Origin: Lachnospiraceae bacterium
GTDB taxonomy: Bacteria; Bacillota; Clostridia; Lachnospirales; Lachnospiraceae
Reading direction: 5' to 3'
Assembly: GCA_017550535.1 (NCBI GenBank)
Contig: JAFZOS010000028.1
Location: 1-64,000 of the forward strand
DNA length: 64,000 bases
Part shown: positions 52,317 through 61,431 of the stretch, one piece after another
Position numbering within the stretch: the first letter of the stretch is position 1
Layout: every line of letters starts with the position of its first letter
Program-made: the position numbers and the translations under genes
The notes under the pieces: generated by a model
Database searches by the model: none
What the model was told of the DNA's origin: nothing
What the model saw: the letters and a program-made list of their open reading frames with translations, nothing else

Positions 52317-53218
52317 CAGTGCTTATCATCGCAGCCATCCTGCTTGCCTTATTTGTAATCTCTTCCTGCATGCTTGCGCATTACGGAGTGCATATAAAGC
52401 GCCAGTCTTTTGAGTACGCGCTTAACTGGCAGCGTGAGCACTACGACATATCGTTTTATGATCCCCTTGAAAAGGTTGATTATAAGATCGCCGGTTTTGA
52501 CGGCTACGTCCTGCCGGTACAGCTCCTTAAAAACCCTGTGCCGACAGATAAGTATATCATCATATCCCACGGCCACACGGACAATCATTACGGCATGTTA
52601 AAGTACGCGAAGATGTACCTTGACTTTGGTTTTAATGTCATAATTTACGATCTCCGCGCCCACGGTGAAAACAAAAAGACGATATGCACCTTCAGCATCC
52701 GCGAGTCGAAGGATTTATATGAGCTTATAAAGGATACCCGCAGGCGTTATCCCGGCCTTAAGGTCCTGGGCCTTCACGGAGAATCACTCGGCGGCGCAAC
52801 AACGATCGCCGTGTTAAAATACGCGCCCGAGGTTGACTTTGTCGTAGATGACTGCGGCTTTGCGGATATAATAAGCGTGATGCAGGGCGGACTTAAGGCA
52901 ATGCATATCCCGCCTTTCATGGTTTATCCCGCGTCTGTCTGCGCCCGCATAATGTATGGGTATTCGTTTAAGGATATGCGGCCGATCGATGCTTTGAAAG
53001 ATAATAAGGTACCGATCCTGTTCATTCACGGCGCAGAAGACACCTATATCCTGCCTTCGCACAGCGAACGCATGAGCAGGGAAACAAAGGGATATAGTGA
53101 GGTGCACCTGATCCCGGGCGCTGCCCACGCCGAGTCGATACTCACAGATCCTGAAAGTTACCGAAAGTATGTTGAGGAATTTCTCAGACACGGGGACGGT
53201 TCTTCCGTCTGGTTTTAG
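52313..53218 (+). CDS. membrane-anchored alpha/beta hydrolase
   Basis: The 301-residue protein has an N-terminal hydrophobic anchor (residues 3-22) and an alpha/beta-hydrolase fold with ISHGHTDNHYG, YDLRAHG, nucleophile Ser in LGLHGESLGG, acid Asp in IHGAEDTYI and catalytic His in GAAHAES. The GTG start overlaps the transporter stop. The last ten residues and the stop codon are encoded by the left arm of a palindromic element, so the original C-terminus was probably different. Confidence 0.82.
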   Translation: MTVLIIAAILLALFVISSCMLAHYGVHIKRQSFEYALNWQREHYDISFYDPLEKVDYKIAGFDGYVLPVQLLKNPVPTDKYIIISHGHTDNHYGMLKYAKMYLDFGFNVIIYDLRAHGENKKTICTFSIRESKDLYELIKDTRRRYPGLKVLGLHGESLGGATTIAVLKYAPEVDFVVDDCGFADIISVMQGGLKAMHIPPFMVYPASVCARIMYGYSFKDMRPIDALKDNKVPILFIHGAEDTYILPSHSERMSRETKGYSEVHLIPGAAHAESILTDPESYRKYVEEFLRHGDGSSVWF

Positions 53219-53250
53219 TGATGACCAGACGGAAGAACCGTCCCCGTGTC
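53187..53250. repeat. palindromic repeat element, copy 2
   Basis: A 27-nt arm (53187-53213) is perfectly complementary to 53224-53250, with a 10-nt loop. The core ACGGTTCTTCCGTCT and the flanking GGGG match copy 1 at 25796-25851. It overlaps the last codons of the hydrolase gene and ends 23 nt before the next start codon. The perfect arms suggest recent arrival. Confidence 0.9.
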
Positions 53251-53273
53251 CGGATTTCTGCAGAGGGAAATAT

Positions 53274-55196
53274 ATGCGTAGAAAAAACATCGCCTTATTC
53301 ACGGCGCAGCCGGAAGCTGCGCACGGAGTAAGGATAATAAACGGCATCGCAGCCCAATGTGAAAAGTACGGATACAATTTTTCGGTTTTCACGCCAATGA
53401 CGCATCTTGAATTTAAACGGGCTGCATATGTTGAGGCCGAATCAAACATTTTCAGGCTGTTAAATTTCGATATGATCGACGGCCTGATCCTTGATGCCGT
53501 GAATCTGGTTCCGGGTCAGGGCAAACGGGTAACGGATGAGCTGCTTGAACGCATTAAGGAGCATCCTGATATTCCTGTTGTTTCGCTGGAAATGTCGATA
53601 TGTGATCTTCCTGTTATAAAGAGCGATAACGAAGAAGCTCTTCGTGAGATGTGCAGGCACGCGATAGATGTCCACGGAAAGAAAGACATCTGCATTCTTA
53701 CCGGCCAAAAGGGAAATGAAGTCGCCGAGGAGCGGCTTGAGATCTGCCTTGACGAGATAGGCAGGTATGGCATCGGTGTCAGCAGCGAGCACATTGTTTA
53801 CGGGGATTTCTGGTATTCAAGCGGAGACGAACTTGCAAGAAGGATGGCGGCCGGTGATGTAAAGCTTCCCGAGGCCGTTCTTTGCACCAGCACGCACATG
53901 GCGCTTGGACTTATCTACAGGCTTGTTAAGCTTGGTATCCGTGTTCCGGAAGACGTGATAGTGTTGGGTTTTGACACAACGAACGAAGGCTGCTGCAATG
54001 ATATCATCCTTTCGGCATTTGATGCGGCCGATGCGGCTTCGGCAGCCGGGACCGTGGACTATATAAGGGGGATCATCGATCCCGGAAAAGAAATCCTTCC
54101 GTATAAAACGGACGTAAAGAAGATGTTTTTCAACGGTATGAGCTGCGGATGCGAACCCGAGATCAAACATTCCTTAAGCGTTTTCCGACGCGCGTCATAC
54201 CTTGTTGCATATAACAGCTCTGCAGACCATGAACTGAATGAGATAAGCTTTGGACGCCTGATGGAAAGCTATTGCCTTGAGGAGCTTACGGCCACGAGGT
54301 CGCCGGAAGAGTGCTTTGGGAAAATGGCGGAGCTAATTTATCTGTTAAGGCCATTCACCGATTACCAGCTATGCTTAAAGGAAGACTGGCAGGAAGAATC
54401 ATCCGCCGGCAATAAGGGCTATCCCGGAAAGATGATGGTTGCCCTGTCAGCGAAGGTGACACCGGATAGAAACTACGATGTCAGCATATCACCGGTTATA
54501 TTTGAAACGGATAAAATGACCACTCTTTTTGATGATGACAGTACCGGGCCCGGTATCTTCTATTTTTCGCCCATTCATTTTGAGGGCATAACATTAGGGT
54601 ATTCGGTATTAAGGAGGTCATTTAAGGATCCCTGCGAACTGACTCTTGTATATCGTACCTGGCTTCGGTTTGTGAACAATGCATTGGAAATGACGAGGAC
54701 AAAAAGCCAGCTGCTGTCATTGTCTGCCAGGGACAGCATGACGGGGCTGTATAACCGCTGGGGTATGAATCTTGAGCTCGATAAAATGCTGTCAATGAGC
54801 CGCAAAGGCGAAAGCATATTTGCGATGGTCATCGACATGGACGGTCTGAAAAAGATCAATGATACCTACGGGCATATGGAAGGTGATCATGGGATCATGC
54901 TTTTGGGCACTGCGGTAAGGCAGGTGACTCTTCCCGGTGAGATATGCGTGCGTGCCGGCGGCGATGAATTTTATATAATAGGGATCGGTAAATATGATAC
55001 CGGGGATTTAAGCAGGCGCATTGACAGCCTTAATGCGGTATTAAAGAAGCTTAATGCCGCGGCCGGAAAACCCTATGAAATAACGGCGAGCATCGGCTTT
55101 GCAGCGGAAACCATAGACGAAGGGACGATGTTGGATACGGTTTTAAACCGCGCCGATAAGGAAATGTATAAAAGCAAGGTCGCCAAAAAAAGATGA
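53274..55196 (+). CDS. cytoplasmic LacI-type ligand-binding domain fused to GGDEF (second copy)
   Basis: The 640-residue protein begins MRRKNIALFTAQPEAAHGVR, the first strand of a LacI/PBP1 fold with no helix-turn-helix or signal peptide. LacI-type segments include PEAVLCTSTHMALGLI and VPEDVIVLGFDT. Cys-Gly-Cys occurs at 291-293; a middle region follows; GGDEF (RAGGDEF, motif 562-566) lacks an RxxD site. The ATG at 53274 has GAGGG 6 nt upstream; an upstream extension would translate the palindromic element and is rejected. It precedes a sugar kinase. Confidence 0.87.
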   Translation: MRRKNIALFTAQPEAAHGVRIINGIAAQCEKYGYNFSVFTPMTHLEFKRAAYVEAESNIFRLLNFDMIDGLILDAVNLVPGQGKRVTDELLERIKEHPDIPVVSLEMSICDLPVIKSDNEEALREMCRHAIDVHGKKDICILTGQKGNEVAEERLEICLDEIGRYGIGVSSEHIVYGDFWYSSGDELARRMAAGDVKLPEAVLCTSTHMALGLIYRLVKLGIRVPEDVIVLGFDTTNEGCCNDIILSAFDAADAASAAGTVDYIRGIIDPGKEILPYKTDVKKMFFNGMSCGCEPEIKHSLSVFRRASYLVAYNSSADHELNEISFGRLMESYCLEELTATRSPEECFGKMAELIYLLRPFTDYQLCLKEDWQEESSAGNKGYPGKMMVALSAKVTPDRNYDVSISPVIFETDKMTTLFDDDSTGPGIFYFSPIHFEGITLGYSVLRRSFKDPCELTLVYRTWLRFVNNALEMTRTKSQLLSLSARDSMTGLYNRWGMNLELDKMLSMSRKGESIFAMVIDMDGLKKINDTYGHMEGDHGIMLLGTAVRQVTLPGEICVRAGGDEFYIIGIGKYDTGDLSRRIDSLNAVLKKLNAAAGKPYEITASIGFAAETIDEGTMLDTVLNRADKEMYKSKVAKKR

Positions 55197-55213
55197 CAGG
55201 CAGGGAGGATAAT

Positions 55214-56206
55214 ATGAAGACAGCGGAATATGATGTTGTAGCACTTGGCGAGCTGCTTATGGATATGACAAACAACGGGACGTCCGGACAGGGGAACGTG
55301 CTGTATGAGGCCAATCCCGGCGGAGCGCCCTGTAATGTGCTCGCCATGTTGAAAAAGCTTGGACATAAGGTTGGATTCATCGGTAAAGTCGGTGATGATC
55401 TGTTCGGACACGAACTTAAAGGTGTCCTTGAAGAAGTCGGCATAGGTACGGAAGGGCTTGTAATGGATAAGGAAGTCCGTACGACGCTCGCCTTTGTCAA
55501 GACGTTTTCCGACGGAGACCGTGATTTTTCATTTTACAGAAATCCGGGCGCCGATATGATGCTTGACAGATCGGAAGTAAACACAGACATGATAGCAAGC
55601 GCAAAAGTGTTCCACTTCGGAACGCTTTCAATGACAAGTCCTTCAGTCAGGCAGGCAACTGTATATGCATTGGACAAAGCCGTGGAAGCGGGTGCTCTTA
55701 TATCATTTGACCCCAACATAAGGGAGCCTTTGTGGAGCAGTATGGATGAAGCAAGACAGCAGGTGCTTACAGGACTTAGCTACTGTGATTATCTGAAGAT
55801 ATCCGATAATGAGATACAGTGGTTGACCGGATCCGATGATTTTACCGAGGGCGCGGAATGGATACTCGATCGATCCGGCATATCGCTTATCATGCTCTCT
55901 TTAGGAAGGGACGGGAGCATGGCGTTTTACAGGAAGGATCCTAAGTCGAAAGATTATATCTGTGTAAAAGCCGAAGCGTTCCTGCAGCCGAACACGATAG
56001 AGACCACGGGGGCCGGAGACACGTTCAATGGCTGTATACTTCACCATATCTGTGAAAAGGGCATCGGGGATCTGTCCGAAAATGACTTAAAAGAGATGCT
56101 TGTTTTTGCCAATGCAGCCGCATCCATTATAACAACCCGTAGGGGAGCGCTCAGAGTGATGCCGGATCCGGATGAGATAAAATGGACCATGGGGACGGGG
56201 TTATAG
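55214..56206 (+). CDS. PfkB-family sugar kinase, fructokinase-like
   Basis: The 330-residue protein has the PfkB entry motif (VVALGELLMDM and EANPGGAPCNVLAMLKKLG), GKVGDDLFG, and the ATP/catalytic motif ETTGAGDTFNGC near residue 267. It resembles fructokinases most. It would phosphorylate an imported free sugar in the cytoplasm. GGGAGG lies upstream of 55214; an ATG at 55193 overlaps the previous stop but adds only seven residues. Its gene converges on the next LacI-like/GGDEF gene. Confidence 0.88.
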   Translation: MKTAEYDVVALGELLMDMTNNGTSGQGNVLYEANPGGAPCNVLAMLKKLGHKVGFIGKVGDDLFGHELKGVLEEVGIGTEGLVMDKEVRTTLAFVKTFSDGDRDFSFYRNPGADMMLDRSEVNTDMIASAKVFHFGTLSMTSPSVRQATVYALDKAVEAGALISFDPNIREPLWSSMDEARQQVLTGLSYCDYLKISDNEIQWLTGSDDFTEGAEWILDRSGISLIMLSLGRDGSMAFYRKDPKSKDYICVKAEAFLQPNTIETTGAGDTFNGCILHHICEKGIGDLSENDLKEMLVFANAAASIITTRRGALRVMPDPDEIKWTMGTGL

Positions 56207-56216
56207 GTCCAAAACT

Positions 56217-58547
56217 TCACGCATTTTTATAAACACAGATCCTTTTCTTTTTTTCTTTCTTTTCTATGTATAATTCCGCATCTGCTTTCGTAAGGATCTG
56301 TTCAATTTCAACCGTATCATCAATGATGAACTCTACAGCTCCTATGCTGATATTTACGTAATATCGTTTATCACTTTGATCATTGAATTCCTTCATGGAT
56401 TTCTGTATCCTGTCCTTGATGATCTCCGAGCAACTATCCTTATTTATTATTGCAAACGCAGCAAATTCGTCTCCTCCCATTCTGCCGACAACATCTGTGC
56501 TTCGGAAAGAATCGGTAAGTATTCCGGCGATCGTTTTGATCGAATAATCGCCTTCATCATGACCAAACTCATCATTTACGATCTTCAGATTATCCATATC
56601 CGCATAAAGCGCCACTGCTTTCTTTCCCCGGTTCCCGGGATTTTTTAATATCTCGCGGATCGTAGTAAAGAAACCTCTCCGGTTTGTCACACCGGTCATT
56701 GGATCAAGACGGCTCATTGCATCCAGCTTTTTATTTGCGGCAACGGATTTTGCAAGGTTTTCTTCCAGTTGTTTTTTGATAGCCCTTTGTTCCTTTATAA
56801 TATTGATCGCCTCCATTGATACACTGATCTGGCAGGCAACCTGCTGAGCATATTTAAAAGAATCAAATTCTGTTTCAATGAGCAGCAGACCGTACTGGAT
56901 CTCTCCCGAAAAAAGCGGCAGAACCAACATATCAAAGCGGCGGTCCTTCGGCATATATCTGTCCGAAAAAATCTCTTCACAACCTATCTCACCTTCCGCT
57001 TCCGAATACATTTTAACCGAATCCCGATCGTAGTTTCCCCTTATATACAACTTCTCGGGCATGCTCCACCTGCTGCTGCCGTCATTGATAATACCGGTTT
57101 CATACATATAAATACAGGCAGATGCATACCCCATAAGCTGCAGCTTCGAGATAACAGTTTCATACCTTTTCGATTCATCCTGAAACTGCCTAAGGAGCAT
57201 ATCCCTTGTGATATTTCCAAGTATCGTTTCGTTCGTTTTGTTTTGCTCGAGTTTGAGCAGATTTCTGGCTCTTATACTGCTTGTATATCGTTCTCTAAGG
57301 ATCGCGATGATCTCTGTCAGCCTGATGCATTGGGTTACATCCCTGACCCTCTTGCTGATATACTGGTACAGAATCTGATCGATCAAAAACAAAGTCTCTA
57401 AGTTAATATGTTCATTCTCATTTAGCCGGATATATTTCTTGTATTCCTCTTCCAATGTGTTCTCATCTATCCTTAAGGTACCATCCGGTTGTACCATTTT
57501 AAAGTAATATTCAAAGTACTCTTTAATAGTACTTATCACATTGTCTTTTTCCGATGGGTCATAGAAAAAATTAAAATACTCTTCTACAATCTCCTGCATC
57601 AGAAAACTGATAAGCTCTTCTCCGGAGCGCTGCTTAATACTGTCTGCTATACGCATTGCGATATTGCCGGAATCACATCCGCATGATCCCCTTACCACTA
57701 ATTTGGAGGCAACCTGTTCATCGGTATACCTGCCTGCTATCAGATCCTCACACGCCAGCACCGCCCTGTATCCCATTTCCTTGGAATCTACCCTGACAGA
57801 TGTGAGATGGGGATCCATCATAATGCAAAAACGCGTATCATCAAATCCGGTGATCAGAATATCCTTCCCCGGAATCAGACCCAGATTCTTAAGAGCCGTA
57901 TAACCGCTGGCAGCCATCTGATCATTTGCATACACGATCGCTTCTATTCCCGGATTTGCCTTGATAAGAGCTTCCGTAATCTCCGGATAAAACTCCGTAA
58001 AATCCCCGTAAGTGATCAATTCTTCGCTGTCATCAAGCCCATATTCCTTTACGGCCTCCCGATATGCTTCCAACCGTTCGTTTGCATCCTGATTCGTCTT
58101 CGGTCCACTGACATATCCCACTTTTTTACAGCCATGGATCTGCTTTAGATGCATAACCGCCTGCTTAATTCCCGTTTTATTGTCAATTGTGATGCTATGG
58201 TATCCTTCTTCTGTCCCGGCTATAAGAATAATGGGAGTGTCGCTGTATTCCTTAAGAAATATCCTTTTCCTCTCATCATCTATCAGCGAAGTGATCACCC
58301 CGTATTCCATGATCACGGCATCAAATGACTGTAGTTTCAGACAGCTGTACAGGGCATTGTATTGGTAATTATATCGAAACCATTCTTCATCAGTTGTCCT
58401 GAGTTTTTCATTTATGATCCCTCCGGGTATGATAAACAGATTGGCATCTGTTTTAGCGGCAGCATTCAATGCTCCTTCACATAAGGCAACGGAGATCTCA
58501 GCCTCCAGCATCCCGACACATAATGCAATATTCAACCTTTTTTTCAT
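56217..58547 (-). CDS. cytoplasmic LacI-type ligand-binding domain fused to GGDEF (third copy)
   Basis: The 776-residue protein starts MKKRLNIALCVGMLEAEIS and has LacI-type segments IEAIVYANDQMAASGYTAL and IPGKDILITGFDDTRF, then Cys-Gly-Cys at 289-291. A longer middle region (about 300-610) includes a GAF-like part, then GGDEF (RMGGDEF, motif 691-695). Uniquely among the cyclases here it has an RxxD (RSTD) inhibitory site nine residues before the motif. GGGAGA precedes the ATG at 58547; the upstream open frame is hydrophobic chance sequence. It converges on the sugar kinase with a 10-nt gap. Confidence 0.87.
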   Translation of the reverse strand: MKKRLNIALCVGMLEAEISVALCEGALNAAAKTDANLFIIPGGIINEKLRTTDEEWFRYNYQYNALYSCLKLQSFDAVIMEYGVITSLIDDERKRIFLKEYSDTPIILIAGTEEGYHSITIDNKTGIKQAVMHLKQIHGCKKVGYVSGPKTNQDANERLEAYREAVKEYGLDDSEELITYGDFTEFYPEITEALIKANPGIEAIVYANDQMAASGYTALKNLGLIPGKDILITGFDDTRFCIMMDPHLTSVRVDSKEMGYRAVLACEDLIAGRYTDEQVASKLVVRGSCGCDSGNIAMRIADSIKQRSGEELISFLMQEIVEEYFNFFYDPSEKDNVISTIKEYFEYYFKMVQPDGTLRIDENTLEEEYKKYIRLNENEHINLETLFLIDQILYQYISKRVRDVTQCIRLTEIIAILRERYTSSIRARNLLKLEQNKTNETILGNITRDMLLRQFQDESKRYETVISKLQLMGYASACIYMYETGIINDGSSRWSMPEKLYIRGNYDRDSVKMYSEAEGEIGCEEIFSDRYMPKDRRFDMLVLPLFSGEIQYGLLLIETEFDSFKYAQQVACQISVSMEAINIIKEQRAIKKQLEENLAKSVAANKKLDAMSRLDPMTGVTNRRGFFTTIREILKNPGNRGKKAVALYADMDNLKIVNDEFGHDEGDYSIKTIAGILTDSFRSTDVVGRMGGDEFAAFAIINKDSCSEIIKDRIQKSMKEFNDQSDKRYYVNISIGAVEFIIDDTVEIEQILTKADAELYIEKKEKKKRICVYKNA

Positions 58548-58662
58548 TAGTATCTCCCGTATGACTCTAAATAATATTTTAATTATCAACATTATAACAA
58601 ATATAACAGTGAATTTCCAAAACAGATACTGCATGAGTCTTGCTGATAACAGGGCTTTTGTA

Positions 58663-58671
58663 TGATATAAT
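58663..58671 (+). promoter_or_regulatory. extended -10 promoter of the phosphatase lipoprotein gene
   Basis: TGA-TATAAT at 58663-58671, 43 nt before the start codon. No good -35 hexamer is present at normal spacing, typical for an extended -10 promoter. Confidence 0.38.
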
Positions 58672-58714
58672 TAGAAACAGGGCTTAAGAAATAGAAAAGA
58701 GGACAAGGGCCGCT

Positions 58715-59884
58715 ATGGAAGCTTGGATGCTTAAGGAAACTCCCAAAACAATAATATTGTTCATGCTGTGCCTGATGCTGCTTCAGGCAGGATGCACGGT
58801 AAATATCAATCTTAACTCTGCTGATAAGCCTGCCGTTACCGTTTCGGGAAGGAAAGTCATCCATGAGGAGGAATTCGGAGGCATTTATTTAGACCTTTCG
58901 ATAGATGAATTCGGTGATCTGGGGTTTGATTACGGTGACAGTGTCAGCATCTGTTTTTCGAACGGATTCAAGCTTGTAAACATTCCGTATTACAACGGTT
59001 ACTATGCCCGTACCGGCGAGAGGTTACTTGTAGGTTATCCGGGTTATCCCTATATTGAGGCAGCCATTCAGGAAGGCGAACCTTTGTGGGATATTGCGGA
59101 TATGCATGAAGGCGATACCGCTGATATAACGCTTTATAAAAAGGGTGCATATCTTGATGTGCAAAAGGCCAGGGATCTTCATTATGAAGATGACCGCAGT
59201 GCATATTCTTCCGATGAAGTATTTGCCAATTTCAGGAGCGTTAAGGCCGGCAAAATAAGCCCCGATACTCTTTACCGCTCGGCATCGCCCTGCGATAACA
59301 AGCGCGGCCGCGCGGGATATGTCGACAGGCTCATGGAAGGGGCGGGTATCGGCTTTGTGCTCGATCTTGCCGACAGCGATGAGATGATACAGGCTTATAT
59401 GGAAGATGATGATTTTGATTCTTACTATTTTAAGTCCCTGTATGAAAACGGGAACGATATCCCGATGGCAATGGGTATGACATTCGGATCCGATGATTTC
59501 CGCAGAAAGCTTGCGGACGGATTCAGGGCTATGACGGCGCACGACGGGCCGTATCTTGTCCATTGCACGGAAGGAAAGGACCGGACCGGTTTTGTGTGCA
59601 TGCTGCTGGAAGCGCTGTGCGGAGCAGGGTATGACGAGCTTCTTGACGACTATATGATCACATATGATAACTATTACGGCATCACGAAGGACAGTGATCC
59701 CGGTAAATATGATATAATAGTATCGGATGTTTTCAGGCCGCGTCTTGCGGTGATCGCGGATGATGAAGGTATCGATCCAAAGACAGCGGATCTTTGCGCT
59801 TATGCCGAAAAGTATCTTGAGTCGGCAGGGATGACAAAGAATGAGATAACAGCACTTAGAAGCAAACTGACCGGCGGACGTTAG
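58715..59884 (+). CDS. secreted tyrosine-phosphatase-like lipoprotein
   Basis: The 389-residue protein has a lipoprotein signal (lipobox LQAGC near residue 27) and a C-terminal phosphatase of the Y_phosphatase3 type with the CX5R loop HCTEGKDRTG near residue 287 and the preceding LYRSASPCDN and LDLADSDE segments. An N-terminal beta-rich domain of about 110 residues has paired GD motifs and YARTGERLLVGYPG, recalling the C-terminal domain of SAM hydroxide adenosyltransferases; this is a weak call. It would act at the outer membrane face on protein or lipid phosphates. Confidence 0.78.
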   Translation: MEAWMLKETPKTIILFMLCLMLLQAGCTVNINLNSADKPAVTVSGRKVIHEEEFGGIYLDLSIDEFGDLGFDYGDSVSICFSNGFKLVNIPYYNGYYARTGERLLVGYPGYPYIEAAIQEGEPLWDIADMHEGDTADITLYKKGAYLDVQKARDLHYEDDRSAYSSDEVFANFRSVKAGKISPDTLYRSASPCDNKRGRAGYVDRLMEGAGIGFVLDLADSDEMIQAYMEDDDFDSYYFKSLYENGNDIPMAMGMTFGSDDFRRKLADGFRAMTAHDGPYLVHCTEGKDRTGFVCMLLEALCGAGYDELLDDYMITYDNYYGITKDSDPGKYDIIVSDVFRPRLAVIADDEGIDPKTADLCAYAEKYLESAGMTKNEITALRSKLTGGR

Positions 59885-59907
59885 ATGCCGGGGCGGAGGG
59901 AGACCAT

Positions 59908-61431
59908 ATGAACATAAGCAGCCTTATAAAAGAACTTACTGAATACGGTATGAGGAAGGGACTGGTTGATCCGCCCGATGAGGTGTATACGATAAACCGG
60001 CTGCTTGAGCTTTTTAATGTCAGTGAATATGCACCTGATGAGGCGGCGGGCTTAAGTGATGAGCGTGAGCTTCATCTCATCCTTTCCGACATGCTGGGTT
60101 ATGCGGTGGAAAATAAGCTTATTGAGGACAGTACGGCAAACAGGGATCTGTTTGATACAAAGATCATGGGTATGCTGGCCCATCCGCCACTTGTGATACG
60201 TGCCAAGTTTTCGGTCGCTTATCAAAATTCGCCCAAGGCTGCGACTGATTTTTATTATGACTTTGCAAAGGCTGTAAACTACATCCGTACCGACCGCATC
60301 GCAAAGGATGAAAAATGGTCGGCAAAAACCGGGTTCGGCGATCTTGACATCACTATAAACTTAAGCAAGCCCGAGAAGGATCCGCGCGACATCGCAAAGG
60401 CGGGTGCCGCCAAAAAGTCGGGTTATCCCGCGTGCCTTTTATGCCGTGAAAATGAGGGCTATGCGGGCCACATGGGTCATCCCGCGAGGCAGAATCACAG
60501 GATCATCCCTATTATCCTTAACAACGAGCAATACTACCTGCAGTACTCACCCTATGTTTACTATAACGAGCACTGTATCGTATTTAATGAAAAACACATC
60601 CCCATGAAGATAGATAAGGATGCGTTTATAAAGCTCCTTGATTTTGTAAGGCAGTTCCCGCATTACATGGTCGGATCGAATGCCGATCTTCCCATAGTGG
60701 GAGGCTCGATATTAAGCCACGATCATTTCCAGGGCGGACGGTATGAGTTCCCGATGGTGCGCGCGCCCTATGAGAAGGAATTTGAGCTTCCGGGGTTCCC
60801 GGGGGTGCATGCGGGACGCATTAAGTGGCCTATGTCAACGCTTCGCCTGCGCGGAAACGATGAGTCGGTACTCGCCGATGCCGCCGACCACATACTGTCA
60901 TCATGGCGTAATTACACCGATGAGGAAGCTTACATATTTGCTTACACCGACGAAAAAGGCCCGGATGGTACTGAAACCAAAGTGCCTCACAATACGATCA
61001 CACCCATCGCCCGCATGCGCGACGGTGAATATGAACTCGATCTTGTGCTCCGCAACAACATAACAACCGACGATCTTCCGCTCGGCGTATATCATCCCCA
61101 CCCCGAGTATCATCATATAAAAAAGGAAAACATCGGGCTTATCGAAGTCATGGGGCTTGCGATCCTTCCCGCAAGGCTTAAGACAGAAATGGCTGCGCTT
61201 AAGGAAGCGATCCTTGCAGGTGCCGATCTTAATGCAAATGACTTAACACGCCCACATGCCGATTGGGCAAACGGGTTTATAAAAAATCATAAAATAAACA
61301 AGGACAATATCGATGCGATAGTCCGCGACGAGATTGCCCTTGTATTCATGCATGTCCTTGAGGATGCCGGCGTTTACAAACGCACGGCCGAAGGTTTAAG
61401 CGCATTTGATAAGTTTATCGACAGCCTTTAA
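59908..61431 (+). CDS. galT: UDP-glucose--hexose-1-phosphate uridylyltransferase, class II
   Basis: The 507-residue enzyme is of the Firmicutes class II GalT type: YPACLLCRENEGYAGHMGHP, then NHRIIPI, the HYMVGSNADLPIVGGSILSH segment and the active-site SHDHFQGGRYEFPM. It transfers UMP between glucose-1-P and galactose-1-P in the Leloir pathway. galK and galE are not adjacent. Its stop overlaps the convergent putP stop by 4 nt. Confidence 0.95.
   Translation: MNISSLIKELTEYGMRKGLVDPPDEVYTINRLLELFNVSEYAPDEAAGLSDERELHLILSDMLGYAVENKLIEDSTANRDLFDTKIMGMLAHPPLVIRAKFSVAYQNSPKAATDFYYDFAKAVNYIRTDRIAKDEKWSAKTGFGDLDITINLSKPEKDPRDIAKAGAAKKSGYPACLLCRENEGYAGHMGHPARQNHRIIPIILNNEQYYLQYSPYVYYNEHCIVFNEKHIPMKIDKDAFIKLLDFVRQFPHYMVGSNADLPIVGGSILSHDHFQGGRYEFPMVRAPYEKEFELPGFPGVHAGRIKWPMSTLRLRGNDESVLADAADHILSSWRNYTDEEAYIFAYTDEKGPDGTETKVPHNTITPIARMRDGEYELDLVLRNNITTDDLPLGVYHPHPEYHHIKKENIGLIEVMGLAILPARLKTEMAALKEAILAGADLNANDLTRPHADWANGFIKNHKINKDNIDAIVRDEIALVFMHVLEDAGVYKRTAEGLSAFDKFIDSL

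Noticed and set aside
53169..53273. N-terminal extension of the second LacI-like/GGDEF protein
   Set aside because: The extra 35 residues would be translated from the palindromic element; the ATG at 53274 has a good ribosome site and begins at the first strand of the fold.
58548..58634. Hydrophobic N-terminal extension of the third LacI-like/GGDEF protein (would make it membrane-bound)
   Set aside because: GGGAGA lies just before the ATG at 58547, and the two paralogues start at the same place in the fold; the hydrophobic stretch is AT-rich leader.
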